Shown piece after piece: positions 19,866 to 29,798 of a stretch of 64,000 bases of DNA. Every line of letters begins with the position of its first letter. Position 1 is the stretch's first letter. Below the pieces are notes generated by a model. It did not search any database and had not been told where the DNA came from. It saw nothing but the letters and a program-made list of their open reading frames with translations. This stretch comes from Corynebacterium vitaeruminis. Lineage in GTDB: Bacteria; Actinomycetota; Actinomycetes; Mycobacteriales; Mycobacteriaceae. The DNA is taken from the NCBI RefSeq assembly GCF_001054325.1, contig NZ_JVVM01000002.1, positions 38,630 to 102,629 on the forward strand. Direction: 5' to 3'. The translations under genes and the position numbers were made by a program.

Positions 19866-20696
19866 GTGCGATTCGTTAGTTCGCAGATGAAGATATGGGA
19901 AGTATCATCGGAAGTTATGACTACTGACTTGCGAAGCATTGGCATGGACTACCCAAGCTGGCGAGACGCGATGGAGGCCGCGATTGCCAGCGACAATCTC
20001 TCGGTTATCGGCGAGGTACGCGGTGGTCAGCTGGTTCGTTTCGAAGATTCCTCTGGCGCGCGCTTGCACATCCTGGGTGTTGAACCATTTTCTACCTACG
20101 CAGGTTTCGCGGGCAGCCCGACCGTCACTGCGCATGTCTCCAGTGTGGACGATGTCCTGGCGCTGGTGGAGATTGTCGAGGATGACCCGTCTTCGGACGA
20201 TTTTGACAAGGTCATCGAGGTCGCCTGCTGTCTACTGTCGCAGGGACCGATGATCGTTGATGCCGGCACACAGACCTTCGAGCATGTCGCACTGTCCGCG
20301 TTGGCAACTGACTTCACTCTCGACGCATCTTCTGAGGATTACGAGAAGCGCACTGGCCAGACTCCGACAACCCTCGACTTTGCAGGTGCCAAGGCGATTG
20401 TCGGCGACCAGGTTGGCAAGGCCTCCCCCAGCGCCACTGTCAAGCTGGCTGGTGTTATCAACAACTCTCGCAAGCATGTAAATGAGCTAACTGGAAAGAA
20501 GTTCTGGGTGCTCAACCTTGCGCTACCGACTCCCATGGATGTGCTCGTCCCCGGTGGCGACGAAGCGCCTCAGCCGGGCATGGTTGTCTCGGGTACTTTC
20601 TTGCTGACGGGTGAAATCATCCCGCCACAGGGCTGCGGTGGCGGTTGCGGCGAAGGTGGCTGTGGTTGTGGCGAAGGCGGTTGCGGCGGACACTAG
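19866..20696 (+). CDS. Unknown protein with Gly/Cys/His-rich C-terminal tail
   Basis: I do not recognise a named family. The open frame gives 276 residues; in-frame ATGs at 19887 and 19917 are alternative starts, the last (MTTDLRSIGMDYPSW) looking most like a natural N-terminus. The body is acidic, without membrane segments or signal peptide. The last 20 residues consist of only Gly, Cys, Glu and His, with cysteines in CGGGC, CGC and single steps and a final His, which resembles a metal-binding tail like that of SlyD or some metallochaperones. It is divergent from feoABC and shares its iron-box region, so an iron-linked role is a reasonable inference. Confidence 0.7.
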   Translation: MRFVSSQMKIWEVSSEVMTTDLRSIGMDYPSWRDAMEAAIASDNLSVIGEVRGGQLVRFEDSSGARLHILGVEPFSTYAGFAGSPTVTAHVSSVDDVLALVEIVEDDPSSDDFDKVIEVACCLLSQGPMIVDAGTQTFEHVALSALATDFTLDASSEDYEKRTGQTPTTLDFAGAKAIVGDQVGKASPSATVKLAGVINNSRKHVNELTGKKFWVLNLALPTPMDVLVPGGDEAPQPGMVVSGTFLLTGEIIPPQGCGGGCGEGGCGCGEGGCGGH

Positions 20697-20753
20697 TTCG
20701 CTAACTCGCGTCCGCTTCGACTAACCCGCCAGCCCCGTTGCGCTAGCTACCAG

Positions 20754-21677
20754 TCACAGGGCTTCCAGCTCAATTTTGCCAAGCGTGTGAATCACGCTCG
20801 GACCGGTCAAGATCGCCGAGAAGGCGCCATCGGTATTGCTGGCCTCGTGGACATCCACGGTCACCACGCCACCGGGCACCTTGACCGTCACCGCTCCCTC
20901 GGTGCGGTCGGCATCGGTCAGCGCAGCAATAGCCGCTGCAACCGTACCGGTTCCACACGAGCGGGTCTCACCCACTCCCCGTTCGATCACTCGCATGGAT
21001 ACCGAATCAGAGGCATCCAGCGGGGTGACAATTTCCAAGTTGAGGCCGCGCGGGAACATGGCTTCGTCGGCACGCACCGGCTTGGTGGCACTACCCGCCG
21101 CCTCTAACTCAAGCTGTGCCAAAGTATCGGCATTCAGACCAGGCATAACGCAGGCCAAATGCGGATTTCCCACGTCAACACCAATCCCGGCGAATTTCTG
21201 TGCAGTCTCGCCCGAACCAATGAACGCAGTAGCCACACCGAGCACCTCCGGTTGCCCCATGTCTACCCCGACAACCGCGTGCCTGCGGCTGAGCTCATCA
21301 ATCGAGACAGCGCGCAGCCCTGCTCGAGTGCCCACACGCAGAGTTCCGTCGACGACACTATCCGGACTGTGAATTGCGGCAACATAGTGCGCAAAGACGC
21401 GGACACCGTTACCACACATCTCGGCGATGGAGCCATCGCCATTGCGGTAGTCCATAAACCAATCGTCGGCTTCAACCCCCTCCGGCAGTGCCGCCAAGAT
21501 ACCGGCATCCACGAGTTTTCCCGCACGGGCAACTCGTAGAACGCCGTCAGCGCCAAGACCACGCTGTCGATCGCACACTGCCGCGACCAGCGACTCGGTC
21601 AAATCGAGCGACACCGAATCATCTGGGAAAATTAGAAAATCGTTTTGCGTACCGTGGCCTTTGGCGAATGAAACCAT
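20754..21677 (-). CDS. dapF: Diaminopimelate epimerase
   Basis: From the ATG at 21677 (GAGGGC just before it) the protein is 307 residues. It has the two catalytic cysteines C88 (AEMCGNGVR) and C241 (GETRSCGTGT) and the start FAKGHGTQNDF typical of DapF. It converts LL- to meso-diaminopimelate for lysine and peptidoglycan. A longer frame reaching 21905 would run into miaA and is rejected. It follows miaA by 31 bp on the same strand. dapA and dapB are also in the window, at 41951 and 43689. Confidence 0.96.
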   Translation of the reverse strand: MVSFAKGHGTQNDFLIFPDDSVSLDLTESLVAAVCDRQRGLGADGVLRVARAGKLVDAGILAALPEGVEADDWFMDYRNGDGSIAEMCGNGVRVFAHYVAAIHSPDSVVDGTLRVGTRAGLRAVSIDELSRRHAVVGVDMGQPEVLGVATAFIGSGETAQKFAGIGVDVGNPHLACVMPGLNADTLAQLELEAAGSATKPVRADEAMFPRGLNLEIVTPLDASDSVSMRVIERGVGETRSCGTGTVAAAIAALTDADRTEGAVTVKVPGGVVTVDVHEASNTDGAFSAILTGPSVIHTLGKIELEAL

Positions 21678-21708
21678 GCCCTCGATGCTAGCGGGACAGC
21701 CGAACCGG

Positions 21709-22635
21709 CTAAAGCCCAAGCGCAGAAAAAGCCTGCCCCGGCACATCACCGGCCGCGTCAAGCCACATGATTCGATGATCACGGTTGAACCAGGAACGCT
21801 GCCGCCGCACATACCTCCGAGTCCCAGTAATCGTGCGTTCACAGGCCGTATCCAGGTCGTAAACGCCATCGAAATAGTCCAGTACCTGCGCGTAACCAAT
21901 CGCACGGCTAGCAGTTACGCCTTCGCGCAGCCCCTGTGCAATCAAACCCTCAGTTTCCTCCACCAGGCCGGAGGCAAACATGCCTCTGGTGCGCTGTTCA
22001 ATCCGCGGATTCAGCCATTCCGCCTGCGTGCGTAATCCCAGGATGCGAGTGTTCCACCGCGGGGGCTTATCTATCGACGGTTTCGACGCCGCAAAAGGTT
22101 TTCCTGTTAGCTCGATGACCTCCAACGCCCGGACGGTGCGCCGCGGGTCGTTGGTCTCGATAATCGCCGCCGCGTCCGGATCGATCTCGGCGAGCCGGTC
22201 ATGCAACGCCGCCGGCCCGATCTCGTTCTGCACCGCCTCCCACTTCGCACGCACCTCAGGGTTCGTAGGTGGGAACTGCCAGTCGTCCACCAACGCCTGT
22301 ACATACATCATCGACCCACCGACAAGGATGGGGACTTTCCCCCGAGCACGAATGGCCTCAACATCCGAGACTGCCTCACGCTGATACGTCGCCACGCTCG
22401 CCGGCTGCATCACATCCAGCACATCGAGCTGATGGTGCGGAATCCCCCGCCGCTGGTCCACCGACAGTTTCGCGGTCCCGATATCCATCCCTCGATACAG
22501 CTGCATGGAATCGACATTGACGACCTCACCACCAAGCTGCTCCGCGAGCACCAGCCCCAAATCCGACTTTCCCGACGCCGTCGGTCCGACCACCGCAATC
22601 GGCACCGGCAAGCTCTCACTCTCGAAAGCCGTCAC
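21709..22635 (-). CDS. miaA: tRNA dimethylallyltransferase MiaA
   Basis: The 308-residue protein has the P-loop GPTASGKS at 17-24, [15 protein letters not shown] near 42 and [11 protein letters not shown] near 100, all MiaA signatures. It adds a dimethylallyl group to A37 of tRNAs reading U-starting codons; the MiaB encoded at 25722 then methylthiolates the same base. The start is GTG at 22635. Gene order miaA-dapF is as in mycobacteria. Confidence 0.96.
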   Translation of the reverse strand: MTAFESESLPVPIAVVGPTASGKSDLGLVLAEQLGGEVVNVDSMQLYRGMDIGTAKLSVDQRRGIPHHQLDVLDVMQPASVATYQREAVSDVEAIRARGKVPILVGGSMMYVQALVDDWQFPPTNPEVRAKWEAVQNEIGPAALHDRLAEIDPDAAAIIETNDPRRTVRALEVIELTGKPFAASKPSIDKPPRWNTRILGLRTQAEWLNPRIEQRTRGMFASGLVEETEGLIAQGLREGVTASRAIGYAQVLDYFDGVYDLDTACERTITGTRRYVRRQRSWFNRDHRIMWLDAAGDVPGQAFSALGL

Positions 22636-22677
22636 TACTCAGTTCACACTCCTGCACAAACTTGAAAACGCACGCTA

Positions 22678-23382
22678 TTACTTCGCAACACACAGCCAGC
22701 TGGCCACGTGGTAACCGATGCCGTAGGGGGCGCCGTCATAGTACACACGCTTTACGACGGCCATTCCTACCCCATTCCAGCTTTCAGCAGCTTTGCTCAG
22801 CTGCAGCCATAACTCGGCCGCGTACTCGCCAGGAGCTGGAAACTCAGCATTTTCCACGTTAACGGTGGAGCACTCCTGACCCGCAATCTGGCTGCACAGC
22901 GCATCAACTTCCGCTGCGCCCTCAATTGCGCCGACCGGGGATTCGTCCGCAAGACCGAATGCGCCGTCGACAAGCACGAGCAGACGCGTGTAACCGGCAC
23001 CGAGCGCCTCAGCGATGGATTCGAAGCACGCTGACTGAAGAATGTGGCCAGTGTGGCCGGCAGGAATACGTCGCGCGTAGTCTTCGATGAGCCAGCGTCC
23101 CAGCAGCTCTGGCAATTCGGTACCGCCGGACACCGTGACATCAACCCCATACGGGCGGAAACTTCCCGGCTTGTTGGGCTCATGCGATGGCTCCTCCGGC
23201 AACGTGCCGGTGATGATGGCGACCGCGCCGGGCTCCGCGGGTTCGTCATGTGCCCACAGCGTTGCGACGGCCTGTCGGGCACACTTCCGCAGTTCCGTGG
23301 CAGTGGGTGCAGAACCGCCCAGCTCCTCGACGATGAGGAGCGCACGCGGAACGATAACAAGCCGAGGAAAACGGAAATTCAC
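22678..23382 (-). CDS. Conserved actinobacterial protein of unknown function, upstream of miaA
   Basis: The 234-residue protein has no signal peptide or membrane segment. It starts at GTG with GAGGAC close by. Visible features are FRFPRLVIVPRALLIVEELGG at the start and GHTGHILQSACFESIAEALGAG in the middle. By position between miaB and miaA it corresponds to the alanine-rich Rv2728c of M. tuberculosis, also uncharacterised. The pattern of small beta-alpha units with GYTRLLVLVDGAFGL suggests an enzyme-like fold, but no catalytic motif is clear. It is divergent from the DUF349 gene and probably co-transcribed with miaA-dapF. Confidence 0.75.
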   Translation of the reverse strand: MNFRFPRLVIVPRALLIVEELGGSAPTATELRKCARQAVATLWAHDEPAEPGAVAIITGTLPEEPSHEPNKPGSFRPYGVDVTVSGGTELPELLGRWLIEDYARRIPAGHTGHILQSACFESIAEALGAGYTRLLVLVDGAFGLADESPVGAIEGAAEVDALCSQIAGQECSTVNVENAEFPAPGEYAAELWLQLSKAAESWNGVGMAVVKRVYYDGAPYGIGYHVASWLCVAK

Positions 23383-23543
23383 GTCCTCAACGCTACCGTG
23401 AGGGGCTAGCCGATGCCTTATTCCGGCGGGGTTACGCGCGCTGTGCCAGAATTTTTGGGATACTCGAACTGATACCGCAAGTGTTTGATGGCAGCCGTGT
23501 CGCGCGGCAGTTCTGCATGAAGATTGGAAGAGGTTTACCTACT

Positions 23544-24908
23544 ATGACCGGTACCAGCAATTCCCCTAAGCCAGGTCCACGCCCGGGTCCACGTCCAGGG
23601 CCTCGACCAGGCGCGATGCCGGCTCATCGTAAGGCCCCTGGAGCTGCTGCAGCGCCCGCAGGATCGGCTGTTGCGGCACATACTGTCCACAATGACCCGA
23701 AGAAGTTTGGCCGTATTGACGAAGACGGCACTGTTTGGCTAATCACCAGCGCCGGTGAGCGCAATATTGGTTCCTGGCAGGCCGGCACCGTGGAAGAGGG
23801 CTATGCCCACTACGGCAAGCGCTACGAGGATCTGGCCACCGAAGTCGAGCTGTTGGAGTCTCGCATTGTCTCCCACCCACAGGAGGCACAGACCATTTCC
23901 CACAACGCCGCTGAACTGCGTGAAAGCCTCGCTACTGCCACGGTTCTTGGCGATATCGATGCGCTGGATAAGCGCCTTGCAGAGGTTATCGCCTCCTCCC
24001 ATGTCGCGGAGGAGAAGGTCGCACATGACAAGGCAGAACGCCGTAAGAAGGCCATCGCTCGCAAGGAGGAGCTCGCTGCAGAAGCCGAAGAATTGGCGGA
24101 GAACTCCACCGAGTGGAAGGTCGCCGGCGACCGTATCCGCGAGATTCTCACGGAATGGAAGCAGATCCGCGGAATCGACCGCAAGACTGATGACCAGCTC
24201 TGGCGCCGTTACTCCCGTGCACGCGATTCTTTTAACCGCCGCCGAGGTTCCCATTTTGCGGAGCTGGATCGCAACCGTGCTGCAGCTCGCCGCGCGAAAG
24301 AGGACATCATTGAGCGAGCTGAAGCGCTAAAGTCTTCCACTGATTGGGGTGGCACCGCTGCTGCTTTCCGCGACTTGATGGCTGAGTGGAAGGCTGCTGG
24401 TCGAGCCCCACGCGAGGTGGACGACAAGCTCTGGGCACAGTTCAAGGCCGCCCAGGACGAGTTCTTTGGTGCTCGTAATGCGGTCAACGCCGCCCGCGAC
24501 AAGGAGTTCGAGGAAAACGCCGCAGCCAAGGATGCCCTGCTGGCCGAGTACGAAGACCGCATTGATCCGTCCAAGGGCCTCGAGCACGCTCGCAACGAAC
24601 TACGTCATCTGCAAGAGAAGTGGGATGCCATCGGCTTTGTACCGCGCGGTCGTGTGCGCGAGTACGAAAACCGCATTGGCGCACTGGAAAAGCGCGTCTC
24701 GGACGCGGCCGATTCGCAGTGGCGCCGCACCGACCCCGAAGCGCAGGCTCGCGTCCAACAGTTCGCCGACCGCGCGGCCGAGTTTGAGCAGAAGGCTGCC
24801 GAACTCGAGGCGAAGGGCAAGACTTCTCAGGCCGCCAAGGCCCGTGAACAGGCCGAGCAGTGGCACCAGTGGGCAGAGCAGGCCGCAGAAACCCTCAAGG
24901 AGCTCTAA
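23544..24908 (+). CDS. DUF349 domain protein
   Basis: From the ATG at 23544 (AGAGG upstream) the protein has 454 residues. An N-terminal region rich in Pro/Gly (repeats of PGPR) is followed by a conserved beta-rich part (FGRIDEDGTVWLIT, GSWQAG) and then long charged alpha-helical repeats typical of DUF349, with WKxxG/A-R motifs near residues 205, 285 and 365. The rest is predicted coiled coil up to the end. It is the equivalent of Rv2731, in the same inverted orientation within the miaB-miaA interval. The function is not known to me. Earlier in-frame starts at 23481 and 23517 seem less likely. Confidence 0.88.
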   Translation: MTGTSNSPKPGPRPGPRPGPRPGAMPAHRKAPGAAAAPAGSAVAAHTVHNDPKKFGRIDEDGTVWLITSAGERNIGSWQAGTVEEGYAHYGKRYEDLATEVELLESRIVSHPQEAQTISHNAAELRESLATATVLGDIDALDKRLAEVIASSHVAEEKVAHDKAERRKKAIARKEELAAEAEELAENSTEWKVAGDRIREILTEWKQIRGIDRKTDDQLWRRYSRARDSFNRRRGSHFAELDRNRAAARRAKEDIIERAEALKSSTDWGGTAAAFRDLMAEWKAAGRAPREVDDKLWAQFKAAQDEFFGARNAVNAARDKEFEENAAAKDALLAEYEDRIDPSKGLEHARNELRHLQEKWDAIGFVPRGRVREYENRIGALEKRVSDAADSQWRRTDPEAQARVQQFADRAAEFEQKAAELEAKGKTSQAAKAREQAEQWHQWAEQAAETLKEL

Positions 24909-24979
24909 CGGAGCTGCTTGTGCGCCGGGAAGCTGGCTGCAGCTCTCCGGCGCGCTCAACAGCGTCTATGCTGCAACCC

Positions 24980-25744
24980 CTACTTGTCGCTAACCTGCTC
25001 ACTCTGGTCAGGGCTCTCCTGAACAGCACCTTGCACACCACTGCCCTGCTGACCGCGATTACGTCGGCGGGCTCGCTCGCGGCGGTCGTCGACAACCTCG
25101 ACATCCGTAGTTGTATTCGGAGTCAGCCCCGAGCGCAGGTAAACCTGCTGCGCACGCAGTACCGGATCGGTGTCAGCGTGCTTGCGACGTTTTGTCGCGA
25201 GTGCGAGCTGCTCCTTACTGCGTCGAAAAGCGATGAATGTCACGGAGATGGCCAGCAGGAAACTGCAGAAAATACCGAGCATTAGACCGAAGGAAATACC
25301 CTCGCCTGCCAGCTCCTGTGGACGCGACTGACGCATCCAACCAGCGAAAACTGAGTAGACCATCTGGATACAAGCAAAGAACCAGGTGACAAACGCGAGG
25401 ATTGTGGTCCGTGTAATCAGCGTCGCAATAGCCAGCAGCACTCCTACCACCACGAGAATGGAGTAGATTCGCTCCGGGCGAGTGGTGAAGTACTGATGTG
25501 CAACATCTGTATCCAGCAGCACGTCAAAGCCCAACACGACGCCCGAGTGTGGAAGGAAGAAACTCGTAATGAGGCCGACAACGGCAACCATCATCGGAAT
25601 CACTGCACGGCCGAGCTCCAGCTCTCCAGCGGCCTTGCGCTCCTGAACCCGCAGTGCCTGCGCGGATTCCACCGACTGCTCGCTAGTGGATTCCATGTCA
25701 CTTTCCGGCGAAGCCTTGTCCCTACTCACAGCCGCATCCCTCAC
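24980..25744 (-). CDS. Conserved membrane protein next to miaB (Rv2732c-like)
   Basis: The 254-residue frame has four hydrophobic segments (about residues 47-65, 92-110, 115-135 and 152-172), each typical of a membrane helix, and a long basic, hydrophilic C-terminal tail. The position after miaB and the topology match Rv2732c of M. tuberculosis. The function is unknown. It overlaps the end of miaB by 23 bp if it starts at GTG 25744; an ATG at 25696 preceded by GGAAAG would remove the overlap. Confidence 0.78.
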   Translation of the reverse strand: MRDAAVSRDKASPESDMESTSEQSVESAQALRVQERKAAGELELGRAVIPMMVAVVGLITSFFLPHSGVVLGFDVLLDTDVAHQYFTTRPERIYSILVVVGVLLAIATLITRTTILAFVTWFFACIQMVYSVFAGWMRQSRPQELAGEGISFGLMLGIFCSFLLAISVTFIAFRRSKEQLALATKRRKHADTDPVLRAQQVYLRSGLTPNTTTDVEVVDDRRERARRRNRGQQGSGVQGAVQESPDQSEQVSDK

Positions 25745-27269
25745 TTACACTCGTTTTCTCCGGCCGCCCAATCTTTGGCAAGCCCAGACCAACTCCAATC
25801 GGAGCGGTCGTTGGAATCTGACCGACCTCCACATTATCCCCCGCTTTAGTGCGGCGGTGCGTCAGCACGCCGGAGTCAGCAATGAGGAAGTGCGGTGCAG
25901 AGTCGGTCACACGCACTGTCACATAGTCACCGGGACGAATCTTTCGATCAACGACGCCTGGTTCGCTTTCCGACGGGCTGAAGTGCACCAGGCGACCGTC
26001 CCGACTCCGACCCGACATGCGATGCGTCTCAGCGTTCTTACGGCCATCGGACTGGCTGACCAGCAGTTCAACTTCACGGCCGACTAGCTTGGCGTTTTCC
26101 TCCTCGGAAATACGCTCCTGAAGCGCTAGCAGTCGACCATAGCGATCCTTCACAACCTCGGGCGGAACCTGATTCGGCATCGTTGCGGCCGGCGTCCCCG
26201 GACGGGGCGAATACTGGAAGGTGAACGCCGAGCTAAAGCGAGCCTTTTCCACCACGTCGAGAGTTTGCTGGAAGTCCTCTTCAGTCTCCCCCGGAAAACC
26301 GACAATGATATCGGTGGTGATGGCCGCATCCGGCATCTTTTCCCGAACCTTCTCCAAAATGCCCAGGAATTTCTTGGTGCGGTAGGAGCGGCGCATGTCT
26401 TTCAGCACCCGATCCGAACCGGACTGTAGTGGCATGTGCAGCTGGTGAACCACGTTCGGGGTCTCCGCCATGGCATCGATGACATCATCGGTGAATTCGG
26501 CTGGGTGCGGTGACGTAAAGCGCACACGCTCCAGCCCCTCAATCTGGCCACAGGCGCGCAGTAGTTTGGAAAAAGCCGAACGGTCGCGTTCCATGTCAGG
26601 GTCTGCGAAGTTAACGCCATAGGCGTTGACGTTCTGACCCAGGAGAGTGACGTCAGTGACGCCCTGTTCCACTAGCGCCTGCACCTCAGCGAGAATGTCG
26701 CCCGGACGGCGGTCGCGTTCCTTGCCACGCAAGCTAGGGACGATGCAGAACGTGCACGTGTTATTGCAACCCACGGAAATACTGACCCAACCTGCGTAAG
26801 TGGATTCACGCTTGGCTGGCAGTACTGACGGAAATTCTTCCAGGGCATCCTTAATCTCAACTTCAGCGCGGTCGTTATGCGCGGCACGTTCCAACAGCGC
26901 TGGCAGCGAACCCAAGTTATGCGTACCGAAGACGACATCCACCCAAGGGGCCTTTTTTACGACGACGTCTTTATCCTTCTGCGCTAAGCAACCCCCGACG
27001 GCAATCTGCATGCCTGGGTGGGCATCTTTGACTGGTTTGAGCTGTCCCAATGTGCCATAAAGGCGGTTGTCCGCGTTCTCTCGAACGGCACAGGTATTGA
27101 AGACGACCAAATCGGGGTTCTCGCCTTCTGCAGCCGCTACGTAACCGTTATCTTCCAGCAGGCCAGAAAGGCGTTCCGAGTCATGGACGTTCATCTGACA
27201 GCCGAAAGTACGTACCTCATATGTGCGAGGCGAAGACTGCTGCTGAGAGTTCAAAGAAGGGGTAGTCAC
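25722..27269 (-). CDS. miaB: tRNA-2-methylthio-N6-dimethylallyladenosine synthase MiaB
   Basis: The 515-residue protein has the N-terminal UPF0004 domain with cluster cysteines C24, C60 and C94. The radical-SAM motif is C168-x3-C172-x2-C175 (GCNNTCTFC), and a C-terminal TRAM domain follows. It methylthiolates the i6A37 made by MiaA. The start is GTG at 27269. It leads the co-directional pair with the membrane protein downstream. The order miaB then recX-recA upstream is typical of actinobacteria. Confidence 0.97.
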   Translation of the reverse strand: MTTPSLNSQQQSSPRTYEVRTFGCQMNVHDSERLSGLLEDNGYVAAAEGENPDLVVFNTCAVRENADNRLYGTLGQLKPVKDAHPGMQIAVGGCLAQKDKDVVVKKAPWVDVVFGTHNLGSLPALLERAAHNDRAEVEIKDALEEFPSVLPAKRESTYAGWVSISVGCNNTCTFCIVPSLRGKERDRRPGDILAEVQALVEQGVTDVTLLGQNVNAYGVNFADPDMERDRSAFSKLLRACGQIEGLERVRFTSPHPAEFTDDVIDAMAETPNVVHQLHMPLQSGSDRVLKDMRRSYRTKKFLGILEKVREKMPDAAITTDIIVGFPGETEEDFQQTLDVVEKARFSSAFTFQYSPRPGTPAATMPNQVPPEVVKDRYGRLLALQERISEEENAKLVGREVELLVSQSDGRKNAETHRMSGRSRDGRLVHFSPSESEPGVVDRKIRPGDYVTVRVTDSAPHFLIADSGVLTHRRTKAGDNVEVGQIPTTAPIGVGLGLPKIGRPEKTSVSEGCGCE

Positions 27270-27416
27270 GGCAGTTTAGGTTAGCTGTTTGTGGCTCATT
27301 TCCCCAATCAGCAACTCCCATAATTCGGCTCGGTGCGCTGTGGGCGCGCTAATCCTGCTTACGTTAGCATCAACGCTATCAACGACGGCGTTTATCTTCT
27401 CCGCGGACGCCCGTTG

Positions 27417-28034
27417 CTACTCCGCGTCCTCTTCGAGCTCTCGGTAGCGCTCTTCCAGCTCATCCCGAGCAATACTCATCGATAACTCTGATGGAAAACC
27501 GCGCCGCGCCAGCACACCGACGACCTTACGTAGATCCTTTTGCTTGGAATTGAAGTCTGGTGCCACTGTTCTAATGGTGGCTGCTTTCTTTGCCGCTAGC
27601 TTTCGGGCTACTTCTTCTTCCGCGTTGTGCGTAATCTGCTGCAACGCGTCGGCGCGGAGAGAAGCATCAATGCCCTTTTCCTGCAGTTCTCGATTCAAAA
27701 CCATCTTCGACTTGCCGCGACTGGCAAAGCGCTGCCGCACCCATTCGGATGCGAAAAGCTCATCATTAACCAATCCACTTCGGGTCAGGTCATCAACGAC
27801 TTCCTCAATCATCGAGGATGGAAACTCCTCGACTGCTTCCAGCCTTTCTACAAGTTCCTTGCGGGACCGCATTCGCTGATCAAGCAAGCGCAGCGCTTTC
27901 GCACGAATCGGAGCTTTGGATTCTTCGCGGCCAGCATCATAGAGCGAACTACCATCAGCTTCCGCAATTTGCTGAGCAAGCTTTTCGATAGTCTCCCGCA
28001 CATCGCGGCCGTTTCGATCCTCCACTGTCCTCAC
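27417..28034 (-). CDS. recX: RecA regulator RecX
   Basis: The 205-residue protein has the three-helix repeats of RecX: ALRLLDQRMRSRKELVERL near residue 47, SGLVNDELFASEWVRQR near 85 and LARRGFPSELSMSIARD near 175. RecX binds in the RecA filament groove and limits its activity. It lies 34 bp after recA on the same strand, so it should be induced with recA. The N-terminal 40 residues are a non-conserved extension. Confidence 0.95.
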   Translation of the reverse strand: MRTVEDRNGRDVRETIEKLAQQIAEADGSSLYDAGREESKAPIRAKALRLLDQRMRSRKELVERLEAVEEFPSSMIEEVVDDLTRSGLVNDELFASEWVRQRFASRGKSKMVLNRELQEKGIDASLRADALQQITHNAEEEVARKLAAKKAATIRTVAPDFNSKQKDLRKVVGVLARRGFPSELSMSIARDELEERYRELEEDAE

Positions 28035-28068
28035 TTTTCATGTTTCGCAGCGCTATGCCTCGAGATAG

Positions 28069-29172
28069 CTAGTCTTCCAAATCGTCGAAGTCGATGTCCG
28101 GCACGACATCAACCGGAGCATCGATATCGGTCTCGTCCTCGACCTCAGCGAATTCCCCGACCCCGAGCTTCTTCTTAATCTTGACCTCGATCTCCTGGGC
28201 AATTTCTGGATTCTCGCGTAGGTGCATACGAGCCTTTTCCTTACCCTGTCCCAGCTGATCACCCTCGTAGGTAAACCATGAACCGGACTTCTTGACGATG
28301 CCGTTGTCAACACCCATGTCAATCAGAGAGCCCTCACGTGAAATGCCCTCACCGTAGATGATGTCGAACTCTGCCTGCTTGAACGGCGGCGACACCTTGT
28401 TCTTGACAACCTTCAGGCGAGTGCGGTTACCCACCGCATCTTGACCGTCCTTCAACGTCTGAATCCGGCGCACGTCACAGCGAACAGAAGCGTAGAACTT
28501 CAGCGCCTTACCACCCGTGGTGGTCTCCGGCGAGCCGAACATTACGCCAATCTTCTCACGCAGCTGGTTAATGAAGATGGCTGTAGTGCCGGTGCTAGAC
28601 AACGCTCCCGTCATCTTTCGCAGCGCCTGACTCATCAACCGCGCCTGCAGACCAACGTGAGAATCACCCATTTCGCCGTCAATTTCAGCCTTCGGCGTCA
28701 ACGCGGCCACGGAGTCAACCACGATGATGTCAATAGCGCCGGAACGCACCAGCATATCCGTAATCTCAAGCGCCTGTTCACCAGTGTCTGGCTGGGATAC
28801 CAGAAGGTTGTCCGTATCTACCCCAAGCTTGCGTGCATAGACCGGATCCAGTGCATGTTCCGCATCAATAAATGCGGCAATACCTCCCTGCCGCTGCGCC
28901 TCTGCAATAGCATGCAGTGCGACTGTGGTCTTACCCGAGGATTCTGGACCATAAATCTCTACGATGCGACCACGTGGGAAACCGCCCAGGCCCAAGGCCA
29001 CGTCGATAGCGATATTGCCGGAGGGAATTACCTGAATTGGAGGACGATTGTCGTCTCCCAGGCGCATCACTGCGCCCTTACCAAAATCCTTTTCAATATT
29101 CGCCAGCGCTACATCGAGTGCCTTCAGGCGATTATTGCCCTGGTTCGAAGCCGTAGCCTTCTTACGAGCCAT
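28069..29172 (-). CDS. recA: Recombinase RecA
   Basis: From the ATG at 29172 the protein has 367 residues, normal for the family. The Walker A motif GPESSGKT is at 75-82; [14 protein letters not shown] and the acidic C-terminus are intact. There is no intein, unlike M. tuberculosis RecA. RecA carries out strand exchange and triggers LexA cleavage. A longer frame begins at 29280, but its extra 36 residues are acidic and atypical. GAGGA lies 14 bases before 29172, a little far. A LexA-like box is at 29405. Confidence 0.97.
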   Translation of the reverse strand: MARKKATASNQGNNRLKALDVALANIEKDFGKGAVMRLGDDNRPPIQVIPSGNIAIDVALGLGGFPRGRIVEIYGPESSGKTTVALHAIAEAQRQGGIAAFIDAEHALDPVYARKLGVDTDNLLVSQPDTGEQALEITDMLVRSGAIDIIVVDSVAALTPKAEIDGEMGDSHVGLQARLMSQALRKMTGALSSTGTTAIFINQLREKIGVMFGSPETTTGGKALKFYASVRCDVRRIQTLKDGQDAVGNRTRLKVVKNKVSPPFKQAEFDIIYGEGISREGSLIDMGVDNGIVKKSGSWFTYEGDQLGQGKEKARMHLRENPEIAQEIEVKIKKKLGVGEFAEVEDETDIDAPVDVVPDIDFDDLED

Positions 29173-29476
29173 AGTTTGTTGTTCTTCCTCATTGTCATTG
29201 TCGCGTACGGTATCGGGTTCTGGAGCCGCACTCAGAGAATCTGTGTCCCGATTTTCATCCAAAACAGAAACTTCGCTCACACTTAGTTAGGCGCGAAATC
29301 TACCGTTCCGGTTCCAAATTGGTCCGCGACACCTCTACTGTCGGTTACACCCGGAAGTTATACCGAATCAGACGGATTGACTTCATCAGCACTTTCGATA
29401 ATATGCGAAACCCTGTTCGAATGGCAACGCCACGCAAGCGTCGTCGGCAAGCATTCACCGTCGTCTACGCCGTAGC
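29173..29476 (-). other. recA upstream region
   Basis: About 300 bp between recA and the DUF3046 gene hold no credible gene. They contain the LexA-like box at 29405-29420 and must include the recA promoter. Confidence 0.5.
29405..29420. promoter_or_regulatory. LexA (SOS) box upstream of recA
   Basis: GCGAAACCCTGTTCGA matches the consensus TCGAAC-N4-GTTCGA at 10 of 12 fixed positions, with a perfect right half. It lies about 230 bp before the recA start, so a long leader or a second promoter is implied. Confidence 0.55.
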
Positions 29477-29683
29477 CTATTCGTCGGGACCGTACCAGCG
29501 GTCTTCAGGAACGTCATGTTCCCTGCACAGAGCCCACCAGATATCGCGAGGCTCGACCCCGTCTTCGAGTAGTTCTGCGGGAGTTTTGCCGTAATCCATC
29601 AGCACATGGGAATGCAACAGCCACGGGCCATGCTGAGGGCCAAATTCGTGGTTGACGAAGTTGTGAAAATCGGCCAATCGCAT
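29477..29683 (-). CDS. DUF3046 family small protein
   Basis: From the ATG at 29683 the protein has 68 residues: MRLADFHNFVNHEFG, then LMDYGKTPAELLEDGVEP and WWALCREHDVPEDRW. This is the DUF3046 family, found just upstream of recA in many actinobacteria, including M. tuberculosis. The function is unknown. A longer frame upstream to 30058 covers the divergent bioY gene and is not credible. No good ribosome-binding site precedes the ATG, so a leaderless transcript is possible. Confidence 0.85.
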   Translation of the reverse strand: MRLADFHNFVNHEFGPQHGPWLLHSHVLMDYGKTPAELLEDGVEPRDIWWALCREHDVPEDRWYGPDE

Positions 29684-29761
29684 AAGACCAAGGTACAAGA
29701 TAGCTGTCACTGATACCTTCCTGGCCGTTTTTCCTGCACGACTCCATGCGACCGCCCTGCC

Positions 29762-29774
29762 TGAACAGTGCTCA
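29762..29774. promoter_or_regulatory. Possible BioQ-type operator upstream of bioY
   Basis: TGAACAGTGCTCA keeps the left half of the corynebacterial BioQ site (TGAAC-N3-GTTAC) and lies 25 bp before the bioY start. The right half matches poorly, so this is tentative. Confidence 0.25.
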
Positions 29775-29798
29775 ACCACGGGGGTTAAGATAAAAGTC

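Noticed and set aside
21678..21905. N-terminal extension of dapF
   Set aside because: It overlaps miaA and lacks similarity to DapF; FAKGHGTQNDF after the ATG at 21677 is the natural start.
29173..29280. Longer RecA start at 29280
   Set aside because: The added 36 residues are acidic and absent from typical RecA, while MARKKA fits the family start.
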